Part shown: in pieces, positions 26,553 to 34,996 of the stretch
Position numbering within the stretch: the stretch's first letter is position 1
Layout: each line of letters begins with the position of its first letter
Source of the DNA: Aliidiomarina indica
GTDB lineage: Bacteria; Pseudomonadota; Gammaproteobacteria; Enterobacterales; Alteromonadaceae
Assembly: GCF_015354615.1 (NCBI RefSeq)
Contig: NZ_JACAVQ010000001.1
Location: 620,001-684,000 of the forward strand
DNA length: 64,000 bases
Direction: 5' to 3'
Notes under the pieces: model-generated
Database searches by the model: none
Told to the model about the DNA's origin: nothing
What the model saw: only the letters and a program-made list of their open reading frames with translations
Made by a program: the position numbers and the translations under genes

Positions 26553-26957
26553 TCAGAGTATACGAAGTAACTCTGCATTGCGGTTGAAGGCGAGAAAATT
26601 GGCCACATTGCCGCCCTTAATACTTTCTACCATCATTTTTAAGGGTTGCTCAGCTTGCTCGGAGGTTGGCGCTATCCCCACCGCACCGCTCATACTGGCG
26701 GCAAAGGCAATATCCCATTCCACTCCTGTCGCAGCTGATTCGTCGAGTAGCACCTGAAAATCCTCAACCTCCTCTGGGAGCTTATCAACACAAAGAACAG
26801 GCTCTAAATTTCCGCCTTCGCCAGCACCAAAGCGCTGTTGCTGTTCAGATGTTGCTTTTTCCGGCATTACCGCTTTGGTAAACACAAATAGCAAACGCTG
26901 CGGTTCCGATTGTGTTTTCGCGGCCTGAATAAAATCTGCGTAACTGCTAAGCTGCAT
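26553..26957 (-). CDS. Conserved small protein of unknown function next to nrdD
   Basis: I recognise this 134-residue protein as a family found in Pseudomonas and Shewanella relatives. Databases often label it ribonucleotide reductase subunit alpha, yet it lacks every reductase motif and is far too short. It has no signal peptide or membrane segment. Conserved-looking parts are PQRLLFVFTKAVMPE, GNLEPVLCVDK, and the C-terminal MVESIKGGNVANFLAFNRN. It lies 103 bases downstream of nrdD on the same strand and before a shared terminator, which suggests co-expression with anaerobic dNTP synthesis. Its function is unknown. Confidence 0.7.
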   Translation of the reverse strand: MQLSSYADFIQAAKTQSEPQRLLFVFTKAVMPEKATSEQQQRFGAGEGGNLEPVLCVDKLPEEVEDFQVLLDESAATGVEWDIAFAASMSGAVGIAPTSEQAEQPLKMMVESIKGGNVANFLAFNRNAELLRIL

Positions 26958-27060
26958 GGGGTGTCCTTTTTGATCACAAACCTACAGCCCGCAGTTTAGC
27001 AAACATAGCGCGAGGGAATTGAGGACAAAAGAGGGAGCAAACTCCCTCTTCGTAGGTAGT

Positions 27061-28896
27061 TTACGCTTCTACCGTTTGCTTAGTGTGGATTTCTTTTACT
27101 GCGCTCTTGAGCGCACCTTGCCGCTCCCGGTGGTAGTGTCGCAGTGCATGTTCCTTTCTGCGACCTTCACTAAAGGCGGACACGCGCTTTAAGTAGCCTA
27201 TCACTCGCGTGCCATGGTCAACATCGTCGGAACCACAGTGAGAACATGAGGCAAGAGTCCGTTTATCAATCCCTTCACATTGATTACAGATGGTAATGCG
27301 AACATTGATGCAGAAATAGTTACAGCCCGTTCGTGCCGCTAGATTAAATAGGGTCAGGTAGCCGTCAGTCCCCATCTTTTCATCAAGATTTAGATGCAAT
27401 GCTGAACCACCGTCTAAGTACTCGATCAGTTCACGACCATGCAGGACAAACTTATCCAATGCATTGATCCGTTCATCCTCAACGGTATAGAAGTAACTGT
27501 TATAACAATCCCGGGTAACAACATAGCCGTCGCTGCGATCCCAATTCGCGTTCTTCACGCCGAGATTCTCTGCAGGCACAAATTCCGTATTAAACATATA
27601 ACCAAATTCTTGCCGCGCTTGCTTGTTGGCATCGTAAATCACTTTGAGGTGCGACTGCACAAATTGCTTATAGTCTTCGTTGTTACCCACTTGGATGCCC
27701 TGAGACTCGGCCGCTTCCACCATGCCATTGATACCGATGGTTAGGAACTGCTTGTCTAAGCTGATGAAGCCGGCGTCATAAACAGTCAGTAAACCGGCCG
27801 CAAGATATTCTTCCATAAGACGTCGATAGGCAACTTGGTACTGATGAATCTTACGGATTTCTGCCTCTAGATTTCGTCCGTCCTGAACTAATCGGTTCAT
27901 ATTGATGGTAATCACATTGATTGAACCGGTGGCAACCCCGCCAGCACCGAGCGTATAGGAGAAGGTGTTATCAGCAATTTCACTACGTAGTCGGCAACAA
28001 CTAGCCAAACTGTCTGCGTTGTCCGATAGATATACAAAGAAAGAGCTGCCTTCAGCCATATGGCGTGCCATTGACCGCGCAAACTGTTGATCCTTGCACG
28101 CGCCCTGCTCCGTCAACATAGCCACAGTGACCACTGGAAAGGTTAATACGGTTTTTTCACGCTCCCGGTTAAACCAATCCAAGAAGAAATCTTGTAATTG
28201 CTCAACGGAGCGCCAGCTTGGACGGCTAAAATCAGGGAAAACAAACTCACCAAACATGCTATCAAAATAGTGTTGGTCATAGATTGAAATATTCCAGAAC
28301 ACACTCTGATAGCCTCTGGCTGCTGCCGGTTGATTGAGCGCATAAACCACGTGCTGCAGATGATTTGCGATCTCATGACGATGTGTCTCGAGATAGTTGT
28401 CACCATAATCTTTGCGCGCAAAATAATCGAAATAGGTGAGAAATTCCACCGTCGCTACGGCGCCCGCGAACTGCGAACTTACCGCAAACACAAAGTTCAC
28501 AAAGGTACCGCAAAACGATTCAATGTGTTTAGGTCCACGCGACTCTCCGCCCAGTTTCGTTAGCCCATCACGTAAGAACGGATACATGGTGACCGAGACA
28601 CAATATGGCTTCAGGCTTGTTTCGTCGTGTACGTAAATCTCATGTTCTTCAATCTGGCGTACATATTCATTGGCTAAATCATCGCCGAATAATTCGCCAA
28701 TTTTTTTCTGGACTAGGCCACGATTTACCTGCACAAAGAAATCTTTCATAATTTCCGCTTCGAGGGTTGCCACATTCTTTTGGGTAACGTTCGCGTTAGC
28801 ATCCATTTTGGAGCCATCAGCGGCATTCTCCGCGTGCAAATAGTCATGAATAAACTGGATTTTTTTATCAATTTGGTGTGGAAGTAAGCGCAACAT
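27061..28896 (-). CDS. nrdD: Anaerobic ribonucleoside-triphosphate reductase
   Basis: NrdD makes deoxyribonucleotides without O2 through a glycyl radical. The 611 residues carry the radical site G567 in RVIGYLKRVS, the four zinc cysteines C537, C540, C551 and C554, and the cysteine-rich SCCRLRS segment in the barrel. The N-terminus goes almost straight into the catalytic domain, so the ATP-cone allosteric domain of E. coli NrdD (712 residues) appears absent; overall activity control by dATP may be lost. It follows nrdG by 38 bases. Confidence 0.96.
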   Translation of the reverse strand: MLRLLPHQIDKKIQFIHDYLHAENAADGSKMDANANVTQKNVATLEAEIMKDFFVQVNRGLVQKKIGELFGDDLANEYVRQIEEHEIYVHDETSLKPYCVSVTMYPFLRDGLTKLGGESRGPKHIESFCGTFVNFVFAVSSQFAGAVATVEFLTYFDYFARKDYGDNYLETHRHEIANHLQHVVYALNQPAAARGYQSVFWNISIYDQHYFDSMFGEFVFPDFSRPSWRSVEQLQDFFLDWFNREREKTVLTFPVVTVAMLTEQGACKDQQFARSMARHMAEGSSFFVYLSDNADSLASCCRLRSEIADNTFSYTLGAGGVATGSINVITINMNRLVQDGRNLEAEIRKIHQYQVAYRRLMEEYLAAGLLTVYDAGFISLDKQFLTIGINGMVEAAESQGIQVGNNEDYKQFVQSHLKVIYDANKQARQEFGYMFNTEFVPAENLGVKNANWDRSDGYVVTRDCYNSYFYTVEDERINALDKFVLHGRELIEYLDGGSALHLNLDEKMGTDGYLTLFNLAARTGCNYFCINVRITICNQCEGIDKRTLASCSHCGSDDVDHGTRVIGYLKRVSAFSEGRRKEHALRHYHRERQGALKSAVKEIHTKQTVEA

Positions 28897-28934
28897 AACG
28901 ATCCCCTTTTTTGCTTTTTTATTGGTGTAGGTGA

Positions 28935-29381
28935 TTAAGACCAGAACTTATAGTTCTCAACATCACCCGTGATCACATTGATAAATGTTTGATTTGTTCC
29001 CCGTTCAGCAAGCCCTCCTCGACTTGCCATCCAAGGTCCAAGCTTGACGTAATCTAAGTAGTTTAAGAGTGTCGCCGGCACTCTTTCTAATCCTGTGTAC
29101 AAACAGGTTTTTAGTCTCTTTTCACGTGCGATCTTAAGGAGTTTTATCAAACCAGCCTGATGCCACTCCCCTCCGAGAAAGAGCACGCAGGTTATTAACC
29201 CGTCATAGGCATCGAGACGCGTACGAAAATAGCGCTCGCTGAGTAGTTCACCACTTCCGATCGGCCATGTATGGGTGCTATGGCAACCCTTGCAGCCAAT
29301 GTTGCATCCGGTGATGGTGTAAGCTAATGATGTCTGCCCAGGTACTTCCTGCCATACAATCTGTTCTTCAGAAAAACGCAT
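28935..29381 (-). CDS. nrdG: Anaerobic ribonucleotide reductase activase
   Basis: NrdG is the radical-SAM enzyme that installs the glycyl radical on NrdD. The 148-residue protein has the CxxxCxxC cluster motif CNIGCKGC (C26, C30, C33). I chose the ATG at 29381, preceded by GGTGAT; an ATG at 29390 would add three residues. Unlike E. coli, nrdG comes before nrdD. A perfect FNR box and a perfect NarL palindrome lie upstream. Confidence 0.94.
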   Translation of the reverse strand: MRFSEEQIVWQEVPGQTSLAYTITGCNIGCKGCHSTHTWPIGSGELLSERYFRTRLDAYDGLITCVLFLGGEWHQAGLIKLLKIAREKRLKTCLYTGLERVPATLLNYLDYVKLGPWMASRGGLAERGTNQTFINVITGDVENYKFWS

Positions 29382-29460
29382 AATCACCATATCTTGTGTT
29401 TGAAATCACTCTTAAGCACTATATATAGTATCTACGCTAACCAATTGAGACATGTTTCAC

Positions 29461-29474
29461 TTGATCTGGATCAA
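29461..29474. promoter_or_regulatory. FNR box of nrdG-nrdD
   Basis: TTGATCTGGATCAA is a perfect FNR site, centred 86 bases upstream of the nrdG start. It predicts a transcript start near 29426. FNR activation of nrdDG is known in E. coli. Confidence 0.87.
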
Positions 29475-29532
29475 GGATCCGTATCAAGGATCAAAGGGCC
29501 TCGCCGCGAGCATGCATTATTGTGGGATCCTT

Positions 29533-29548
29533 TACCCCTTGAGGGGTA
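29533..29548. promoter_or_regulatory. Perfect NarL 7-2-7 palindrome upstream of nrdG-nrdD
   Basis: TACCCCTTGAGGGGTA is a flawless inverted repeat of the consensus heptamer TACCCCT. It lies 73 bases upstream of the FNR box centre, on the nrdG side of the porin terminator, so nrdGD is its most likely target. Confidence 0.82.
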
Positions 29549-29587
29549 TGCGCCCAAATTGAGGTACAACCAAGAGGTAGGAACAAA

Positions 29588-29617
29588 CAAAAAGCACTGC
29601 CGTGGCAGTGCCTTTTT
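29588..29617 (-). terminator. Porin gene terminator
   Basis: GCACTGCC (29594-29601) pairs with GGCAGTGC (29604-29611); A and T runs flank it on both sides. It lies 32 bases past the porin stop on the minus strand. Confidence 0.85.
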
Positions 29618-29648
29618 CCTACTTTGTGGATTGGGTTTGGCGTTATGA

Positions 29649-30863
29649 CTACAGCGCGTAGGACACCATCAGCCAAGCCTTTTGCGTGTCCACTGCATGC
29701 TGTTTAGCGGAGTAATCAGCAAACTTACCAAGTACGTGAACACCATTTGCGAAGCGATATGACGCTGTTAAGTTCCATTCATTGCCATAACTGCGCCGGT
29801 CTGTATCTGCCTTAAACTGGTGATACCCGACACTTATGGGCAGTTTCCCGATTGGCAAACTCAATGTAACAAAGTGATCCCGTATGCCATCGTTAGGGGT
29901 AACCAAGAATAAATCGGTGAACCCTTGAAACGCATGCAGTGTTGCCAAAGGTGTTTGTAGTGCGCTTACCCCATCCCCGGCAAGACGTTCGCTTCCTATC
30001 GCGAGTTTTATATCCTCGCTAATAGGGGCGCTGATACTAAATCGGTGGTAATTATGGGAGAACGATTGTGGTTGTTGGTGAGCGTCTTCTTGTCGTGCCA
30101 AAGTGGCCTGAACTTGTACCTGGCGAGACGCCAACAGCCACTTACTTTGGTAATCCACACCTAGAGTCCGGCTATCTCGCACGTGCCAATCGTTGAAATC
30201 GAAGTCATAGATAAATCCACGTAATTCATGGTGCTCAGTAACTTGCCATTGCAACACACCAGCAAACAGCGTCCCGCGCTCATTCGCAGCTGGCCCTTTA
30301 GGTCCAAAAATGCGGTTCACATTTTGAATATAAGCAATGTCAGCACTCCAATCGCTGAACTTCTGCTGCCAACGAAGACCATCAAACGTTTGTTCATTTT
30401 GACGCCAACCTACCCCCCCAAGGAAGCGCTGATTAAGCTGATTCATTCGAATACGACCAACATCGAGCGTGGCCGCTTGATCTGGCATTTTTACACGGAG
30501 GTATGCTTGATTAATATCCGTCCCGCGCGGATCAGCCACAACCGAATAGTGAGTTCGCTGGTTCACCGTACTGTTGTAGCTTTTATCACCAAGCACTTCG
30601 ACATGGTCGACCTCCAACACCATCGATACCCTCGGGTGCAATGTCCGTTGTGCATTGACTCGGGTACGCAATGTCGATGCGAGTGCGTTTTTCAAGGGGT
30701 TCGCTTGATCAACATGCTCGAGACGATATCTAAAGTCGATGGCAATTTTGTTTGGATCCGTTACCACCTCGCTATTGCCGTAAACCTGAGGCGATGCAAA
30801 TAGCATAACCGGTATGCTCGCAAACAAAACTAACGCTTTATTCTTTATCACTTGATTCAGCAT
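29649..30863 (-). CDS. Outer-membrane beta-barrel porin, alginate-export (AlgE-like) family
   Basis: The product has a signal peptide (MLNQVIKNKALVLFASIP, cleavage likely after VYG near residue 29) and a body of alternating polar and hydrophobic strands typical of an outer-membrane barrel. The pattern DFRYRLEHVDQANP near the start and the FDGLRW and YIQNVNRIFGP segments fit the alginate-export porin family. The start at ATG 30863, with GGGAG upstream, gives 404 residues; the upstream start at 30950 would bury the signal peptide. A NarL palindrome and a TATAAT box lie upstream, so it may admit nitrate, which is inference. Confidence 0.82.
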   Translation of the reverse strand: MLNQVIKNKALVLFASIPVMLFASPQVYGNSEVVTDPNKIAIDFRYRLEHVDQANPLKNALASTLRTRVNAQRTLHPRVSMVLEVDHVEVLGDKSYNSTVNQRTHYSVVADPRGTDINQAYLRVKMPDQAATLDVGRIRMNQLNQRFLGGVGWRQNEQTFDGLRWQQKFSDWSADIAYIQNVNRIFGPKGPAANERGTLFAGVLQWQVTEHHELRGFIYDFDFNDWHVRDSRTLGVDYQSKWLLASRQVQVQATLARQEDAHQQPQSFSHNYHRFSISAPISEDIKLAIGSERLAGDGVSALQTPLATLHAFQGFTDLFLVTPNDGIRDHFVTLSLPIGKLPISVGYHQFKADTDRRSYGNEWNLTASYRFANGVHVLGKFADYSAKQHAVDTQKAWLMVSYAL

Positions 30864-30912
30864 AAAAACTCCCGGAATGTGTTGGGTGGTAAGACCCAAG
30901 AAAGGTAGGGAT

Positions 30913-30918
30913 ATTATA
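30913..30918 (-). promoter_or_regulatory. -10 box of the porin gene
   Basis: Minus-strand TATAAT lies 50 bases upstream of the porin ATG, with no clear -35 hexamer 17 bases further up. This fits a promoter that needs an activator, for which the NarL palindrome at 30988-31003 is a candidate. Confidence 0.55.
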
Positions 30919-30987
30919 TCGAGTGGTAGTGTCCGCCATGCGGCGCACAAGTGTTATTTTGTTGATTTTTGAGGGATATAGATCGAT

Positions 30988-31003
30988 TACCTCCAGAGAG
31001 GTA
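30988..31003. promoter_or_regulatory. NarL-type 7-2-7 palindrome upstream of the porin gene
   Basis: TACCTCCAGAGAGGTA has two inverted heptamers with a 2-base spacer. It lies about 80 bases upstream of the porin TATAAT box. I find no FNR box beside it, unlike the other palindromes. Confidence 0.78.
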
Positions 31004-31004
31004 G

Positions 31005-31061
31005 CAAAAAAGAAGGCTCTGGTATCCGTTCACATGAGAAGTGACGGCTAGCCCAGAGCCT
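31005..31061 (-). terminator. Terminator of the nar operon after the PpiC-type gene
   Basis: AGGCTCTGG (31014-31022) pairs with CCAGAGCCT (31053-31061) around an inner smaller hairpin. On the minus strand a T-rich run follows. It ends narGHJI-ppiC. Confidence 0.8.
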
Positions 31062-31079
31062 CATTCAAGACGATAGTTT

Positions 31080-31847
31080 TTATTGCATTAAGGGTGATTC
31101 GTCTAATGCAAATTCGTAGCCTTTAATTTCGGCACCAACAATGAGCGTTTGAATATATTGTGCAATCGCTTTATGCCGTACCTTCTCGTTTAAGTAGTCT
31201 CGGATTTTATCCTTTACTTGCGCGTACTCCAGTGGTTGTCCTGGTATCTTGCGTTCTACCCAAACCACATGAAAGCCATAACGAGATTCAACGGGAGAAT
31301 TATATAAGCCAGGTTCTAACGCAAAAACAACGCGTTCAAACTCAGGAACCGTTTGACCTCGGCTTAATTGCCCTAAACTCCCACCGGTTGATTTCGAAGG
31401 GCATGCCGAGTAGTCACGAGCAAGACCGTTAAAGTCACCACCCGCATTTAGTTTCTCGATAACTGCCTCCGCCATCGCCAGTGATTCCATGCGCGCCTGT
31501 GAGTCATCCGGTGCCGCAGCAATCAATATATGGCGAACTTCTAACAAGGGTGATGTTGTGAAGCGATCCTTATTACCCCGAAAGTATTGCTCACACTCGT
31601 GATCGTCAGCTTGTGGAATATGCACATCTTTGTCGATCAGTTGCTCAATGTAGTCATGCTCTGCAGCACTTGCTTTTGCACTCGTTACCTTAATCCCTAA
31701 TTCCCGTGCTCTTTGCTTTAGCAATGCTCCGATGATCAATGCTTCCGCTGCTTGTTTCATTGCTGCGTCTTTAGAGTCGGCAGGATGGTACTGAGTTTCT
31801 TCAGAGATTGCCTGTTCGGTAATCGTTGTATCATTTACTTGAATCAT
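31080..31847 (-). CDS. Parvulin-type peptidyl-prolyl isomerase of the nar operon
   Basis: The 255-residue protein has a helical N-terminal part and a parvulin (PpiC) domain at about 100-205 (EVRHILIA, GGSLGQLSRGQTVPEFE, YGFHVVWVE). It has no signal peptide, so it should act in the cytoplasm. PpiC/NifM-like genes are found at the end of narGHJI operons in Pseudomonas and relatives; a role in nitrate reductase folding or assembly is presumed. It starts 83 bases after narI, past a 13-base-pair hairpin. Confidence 0.85.
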   Translation of the reverse strand: MIQVNDTTITEQAISEETQYHPADSKDAAMKQAAEALIIGALLKQRARELGIKVTSAKASAAEHDYIEQLIDKDVHIPQADDHECEQYFRGNKDRFTTSPLLEVRHILIAAAPDDSQARMESLAMAEAVIEKLNAGGDFNGLARDYSACPSKSTGGSLGQLSRGQTVPEFERVVFALEPGLYNSPVESRYGFHVVWVERKIPGQPLEYAQVKDKIRDYLNEKVRHKAIAQYIQTLIVGAEIKGYEFALDESPLMQ

Positions 31848-31891
31848 AATTCCTCACTCATCAATCACGAATTCTAGGTTCCCGATTGATA

Positions 31892-31923
31892 GGTATAGAG
31901 CGGTTTTTACACCGCTCTATACC
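31892..31923 (-). other. Strong hairpin between narI and the PpiC-type gene
   Basis: GGTATAGAGCGGT and ACCGCTCTATACC form a perfect 13-base-pair stem with a 6-base loop. No T run follows on the minus strand, so it is not a standard terminator. It may protect the 3' end of upstream nar mRNA, or lower expression of the last gene. Confidence 0.75.
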
Positions 31924-31930
31924 CCACATA

Positions 31931-32614
31931 TTAAAACCGACGACGCACGATTTGCTGGCTGCGACCCAAGAATTTAACTGGCACACTCCAAATGTGAACG
32001 AGGCGACTAAATGGGAACAACACAAATAGAGTGATACCCCAGAACACGTGTGCTTTATAAATCCAGTGGATGTCGGCCATAAACTCAATGGCGTCCGCTG
32101 GGCGGAATGTCAGTAGATAGCGTGACCAGCTCATCAAATCTTGCATCACATAACCGTCCATGTGGCCGGTTGATACAAAGATGGTCAGAATACCGAGAAT
32201 TAACTGCCAATAGATTAATAGCAGTATCAGGGTGTCCATCACCGAGCTACTGGCACGAACCCGAGGGTTAAACAATCGGCGCCATACCAGCATAGTGAGC
32301 CCAACGAAGCACAATGCTCCAAAGAAACCACCTACCCCCATGGCAATAATTTGCTTCTGAGCCAAGGTAATTCCCAAGAAACTCCAAACTTCATAGGGCA
32401 TGACCAAACCCGCAAAATGACCAAAGAAGATCATGATGATGCCAACGTGGAATAGCACGCTCGCAGTTCGGAAATAGGTCTTATCCAAAATCTGACTCGA
32501 CTGGGCTTTCCACGTGAACTGTTCACGGTCATAGCGAAGTGCACTACCGACAAAGAATATGACGGAGGCGATATAGGGATAAATCCCAAAAAGTAGCATG
32601 TCGGTGAAGTTCAT
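31931..32614 (-). CDS. narI: Respiratory nitrate reductase gamma subunit (cytochrome b)
   Basis: NarI anchors NarGH to the inner membrane and oxidises quinol with two b hemes. The 227-residue protein has five transmembrane helices with conserved histidines (LFHVGIIMIFFGHFAGL early, DIHWIYKAHVFWG late) and a basic C-terminus. It follows narJ by 2 bases. Confidence 0.97.
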   Translation of the reverse strand: MNFTDMLLFGIYPYIASVIFFVGSALRYDREQFTWKAQSSQILDKTYFRTASVLFHVGIIMIFFGHFAGLVMPYEVWSFLGITLAQKQIIAMGVGGFFGALCFVGLTMLVWRRLFNPRVRASSSVMDTLILLLIYWQLILGILTIFVSTGHMDGYVMQDLMSWSRYLLTFRPADAIEFMADIHWIYKAHVFWGITLFVLFPFSRLVHIWSVPVKFLGRSQQIVRRRF

Positions 32615-32616
32615 GG

Positions 32617-33354
32617 TTAGTTTCCTCGCTGCACTTCAGTTTGGCCTGCATCTTTAAAATCAGACCAGGTTATCGGCACTAATTGATCCTTGCGTTGGGA
32701 TTCAGACGGTTTTGTCACAGCGCTACTACAACCATCAGCGCTAGAATCTGGCCCGAAGGTCACCATTTCCTCTTCCCACACTTTATCAAGCGCTTCTTTG
32801 GTGTCATCGCGCTCTTCATTTGCAATCTGTTCTCGAACATCATCCACATCGACAGTCACGCCTGAAAGGTGAATCAACGCATGCATAAGTGCCGCATAGT
32901 TACTCTCCCGCGTCTCCAATCGCGCTGCCAGCAGTGCTAAGATGTGGGCAACTTCCTGCAAACCGAGTTGCAAGTTCTCTTCACCTTGAGTGGATAAGAA
33001 CTCAAGGTACAGGGGGATGTAGTCAGGTAGCTCACGCACATCAAGCTCGAGTCCAGCATCCTTATATTGCTTCATCAGGTTTACCATCGCCTGCCCACGG
33101 TCACGCGACTCTCCGTGCACGTGCTCAAACAGCAATAATGACAAGGCTCTGCCACGCTCAAACATGGCATCGTATTCGGCCTGCCAATCCATCAACTCAG
33201 TGGCGCAACGTTCTTGAACGAACGTCGCTAACCCCTGTTTTTCCGAAGCTGGCAAGGTTGAGTTCTCGATGATATCGAGAAGGTCGTTCTGCGCTTCGAT
33301 TAAACCCGCTGTGGGGTAATCGAGTAACAGCGATATTACATTGACTATTTGCAT
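32617..33354 (-). CDS. narJ: Nitrate reductase assembly chaperone
   Basis: NarJ is a cytoplasmic chaperone that helps insert the cofactors into NarG before membrane attachment; it is not part of the final enzyme. The 245-residue all-helical protein shows family segments LLDYPTAGL, HVHGESRDRGQAMVNL and ELPDYIPLYLEFL. The C-terminal tail beyond about residue 200 is polar and variable. It lies 5 bases after narH. Confidence 0.96.
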   Translation of the reverse strand: MQIVNVISLLLDYPTAGLIEAQNDLLDIIENSTLPASEKQGLATFVQERCATELMDWQAEYDAMFERGRALSLLLFEHVHGESRDRGQAMVNLMKQYKDAGLELDVRELPDYIPLYLEFLSTQGEENLQLGLQEVAHILALLAARLETRESNYAALMHALIHLSGVTVDVDDVREQIANEERDDTKEALDKVWEEEMVTFGPDSSADGCSSAVTKPSESQRKDQLVPITWSDFKDAGQTEVQRGN

Positions 33355-33359
33355 CTCGA

Positions 33360-34895
33360 TTAATCCTTCATAACCACTGGAATCACTTTGCGGACGCCTT
33401 TTTTGTCGCCGCCAAATAGATTCAATCCACTTTCGCCGTTACCACAGCCATTTCCGAATGAGAAACCACAGTCACCTTTCAGGTCGTAGGCATTTTCGGC
33501 ATAGGCTCTGGCACTTGTTGGAATCACAAAGCGGTCTTCGAAATTTGCCAACGCCATATAGCGATACATTTCTTCAACTTGATTCGGGGTAAGCCCTACT
33601 TGCTTGAGCACCTCAAAATCTTCTACGCCGTCCACATTTTGCGAACGCTTGTACGCACGCATGGCAATCATGCGTTCTAAAGCGCGCACAACCGGCGCTT
33701 CGTCGCCAGCAGTAAGCATGTTGGCCAAGTAGCGCAATGGAATACGCAGCGATTTCAAGTCTGGAATTTCACCATTCATTCCCACATGGCCTGCTTCAAC
33801 CGCTGTTTGAATAGGCGACAGTGGTGGTACATACCAAACCATGGGCAAGGTCCGATATTCTGGATGCAACGGTAAAGCCACTTTCCATTCCATGGCCATC
33901 ATGTAGACTGGCGAACGCTGGGCGGCTTTCAACCAGTTTTCTGGAATACCTTCAGCTTTTGCCGCTGCGATGACCTCAGGATCAAATGGGTCCAAGAACA
34001 GGTCGAGTTGGGCCTGATATAGATCTTTCTCATTCGGTGTATTAGCCGCTGCTTCGATCTTATCAGCGTCATACAACAAGACGCCCAAGTAGCGGATACG
34101 ACCCACACATGTTTCAGAGCACGTGGTGGGTTGGCCTGCCTCAATGCGTGGATAGCAGAAAGTACATTTCTCTGATTTTCCGGTTTTCCAGTTGTAATAG
34201 ATTTTCTTGTATGGGCAACCGGACACACACATGCGCCAGCCACGACACTTATCTTGGTCGATCAAAACGATGCCGTCTTCTTCCCGTTTATAAATTGCAC
34301 CTGAAGGACAGGCAGCAACACATGCGGGATTCAAACAGTGTTCACAAAGGCGTGGTAAATACATCATGAAGGTCTTTTCAAACTGACCGTAAATGTCTTT
34401 TTGCACCACTTCATCGAAGTTTTTGTCTTTTTTACGTTTGGCAAACTCAGTACCAAGAATTTCTTCCCAGTTTGGTCCCCATTCGATTTTCTCCATGCGC
34501 TTACCACTAATCAGTGAGCGCGGACGAGCGACTGGCTGATGTTTGGTATCACCAGCGGTATGTAAATGCTGGTAATCAAAGTCAAACGGCTCGTAATAGT
34601 CATCGATCTGAGGAAGATCTGGATTTGCAAAAATATTTGCTAGAATCCGCAGCTTGCCACCCATTTTCAGTTGTAGCTTGCCCTTCTTGGTACGCTCCCA
34701 ACCGCCATTCCATACGTCTTGGTTCTCCCACTCTTTTGGGAATCCTACGCCAGGCTTGGTTTCCACGTTGTTAAACCAGGCATACTCCACCCCTTCCCGA
34801 GAGGTCCAGACGTTCTTACAGGTAATTGAACACGTATGACAACCAATACACTTGTCGAGGTTCAACACCATGCCTATCTGAGCTCTAACTTTCAT
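33360..34895 (-). CDS. narH: Respiratory nitrate reductase beta subunit (Fe-S)
   Basis: NarH carries electrons from NarI to NarG through four Fe-S clusters. The 511-residue protein has the four cysteine groups, starting CIGCHTCSITCKNVW, then CEHCLNPACVAACP and CRGWRMCVSGCPYKK. The Trp in the last group marks the 3Fe-4S cluster, as in E. coli NarH. It is 101 bases after narG, past a hairpin. Confidence 0.97.
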   Translation of the reverse strand: MKVRAQIGMVLNLDKCIGCHTCSITCKNVWTSREGVEYAWFNNVETKPGVGFPKEWENQDVWNGGWERTKKGKLQLKMGGKLRILANIFANPDLPQIDDYYEPFDFDYQHLHTAGDTKHQPVARPRSLISGKRMEKIEWGPNWEEILGTEFAKRKKDKNFDEVVQKDIYGQFEKTFMMYLPRLCEHCLNPACVAACPSGAIYKREEDGIVLIDQDKCRGWRMCVSGCPYKKIYYNWKTGKSEKCTFCYPRIEAGQPTTCSETCVGRIRYLGVLLYDADKIEAAANTPNEKDLYQAQLDLFLDPFDPEVIAAAKAEGIPENWLKAAQRSPVYMMAMEWKVALPLHPEYRTLPMVWYVPPLSPIQTAVEAGHVGMNGEIPDLKSLRIPLRYLANMLTAGDEAPVVRALERMIAMRAYKRSQNVDGVEDFEVLKQVGLTPNQVEEMYRYMALANFEDRFVIPTSARAYAENAYDLKGDCGFSFGNGCGNGESGLNLFGGDKKGVRKVIPVVMKD

Positions 34896-34957
34896 AATCG
34901 TCTTCCTAAATTCGGTGAAATCCGCAAAATCACTTCATTAGCGCCGCAGCGCGAAGC

Positions 34958-34987
34958 GAGCTTCGGCAAATGCTGCTGCCGAAGCTC
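34958..34987 (-). other. Hairpin between narG and narH
   Basis: GAGCTTCGGCA and TGCCGAAGCTC form a perfect 11-base-pair stem with an 8-base loop, 10 bases past the narG stop. There is no T run after it on the minus strand, so it probably affects mRNA processing or stability, not termination. Confidence 0.75.
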
Positions 34988-34996
34988 TGTTGCGTA

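Noticed and set aside
30961-30975. FNR-like TTGAT beside the porin NarL site
   Set aside because: Only one half-site is present; no ATCAA follows at four bases on either strand.
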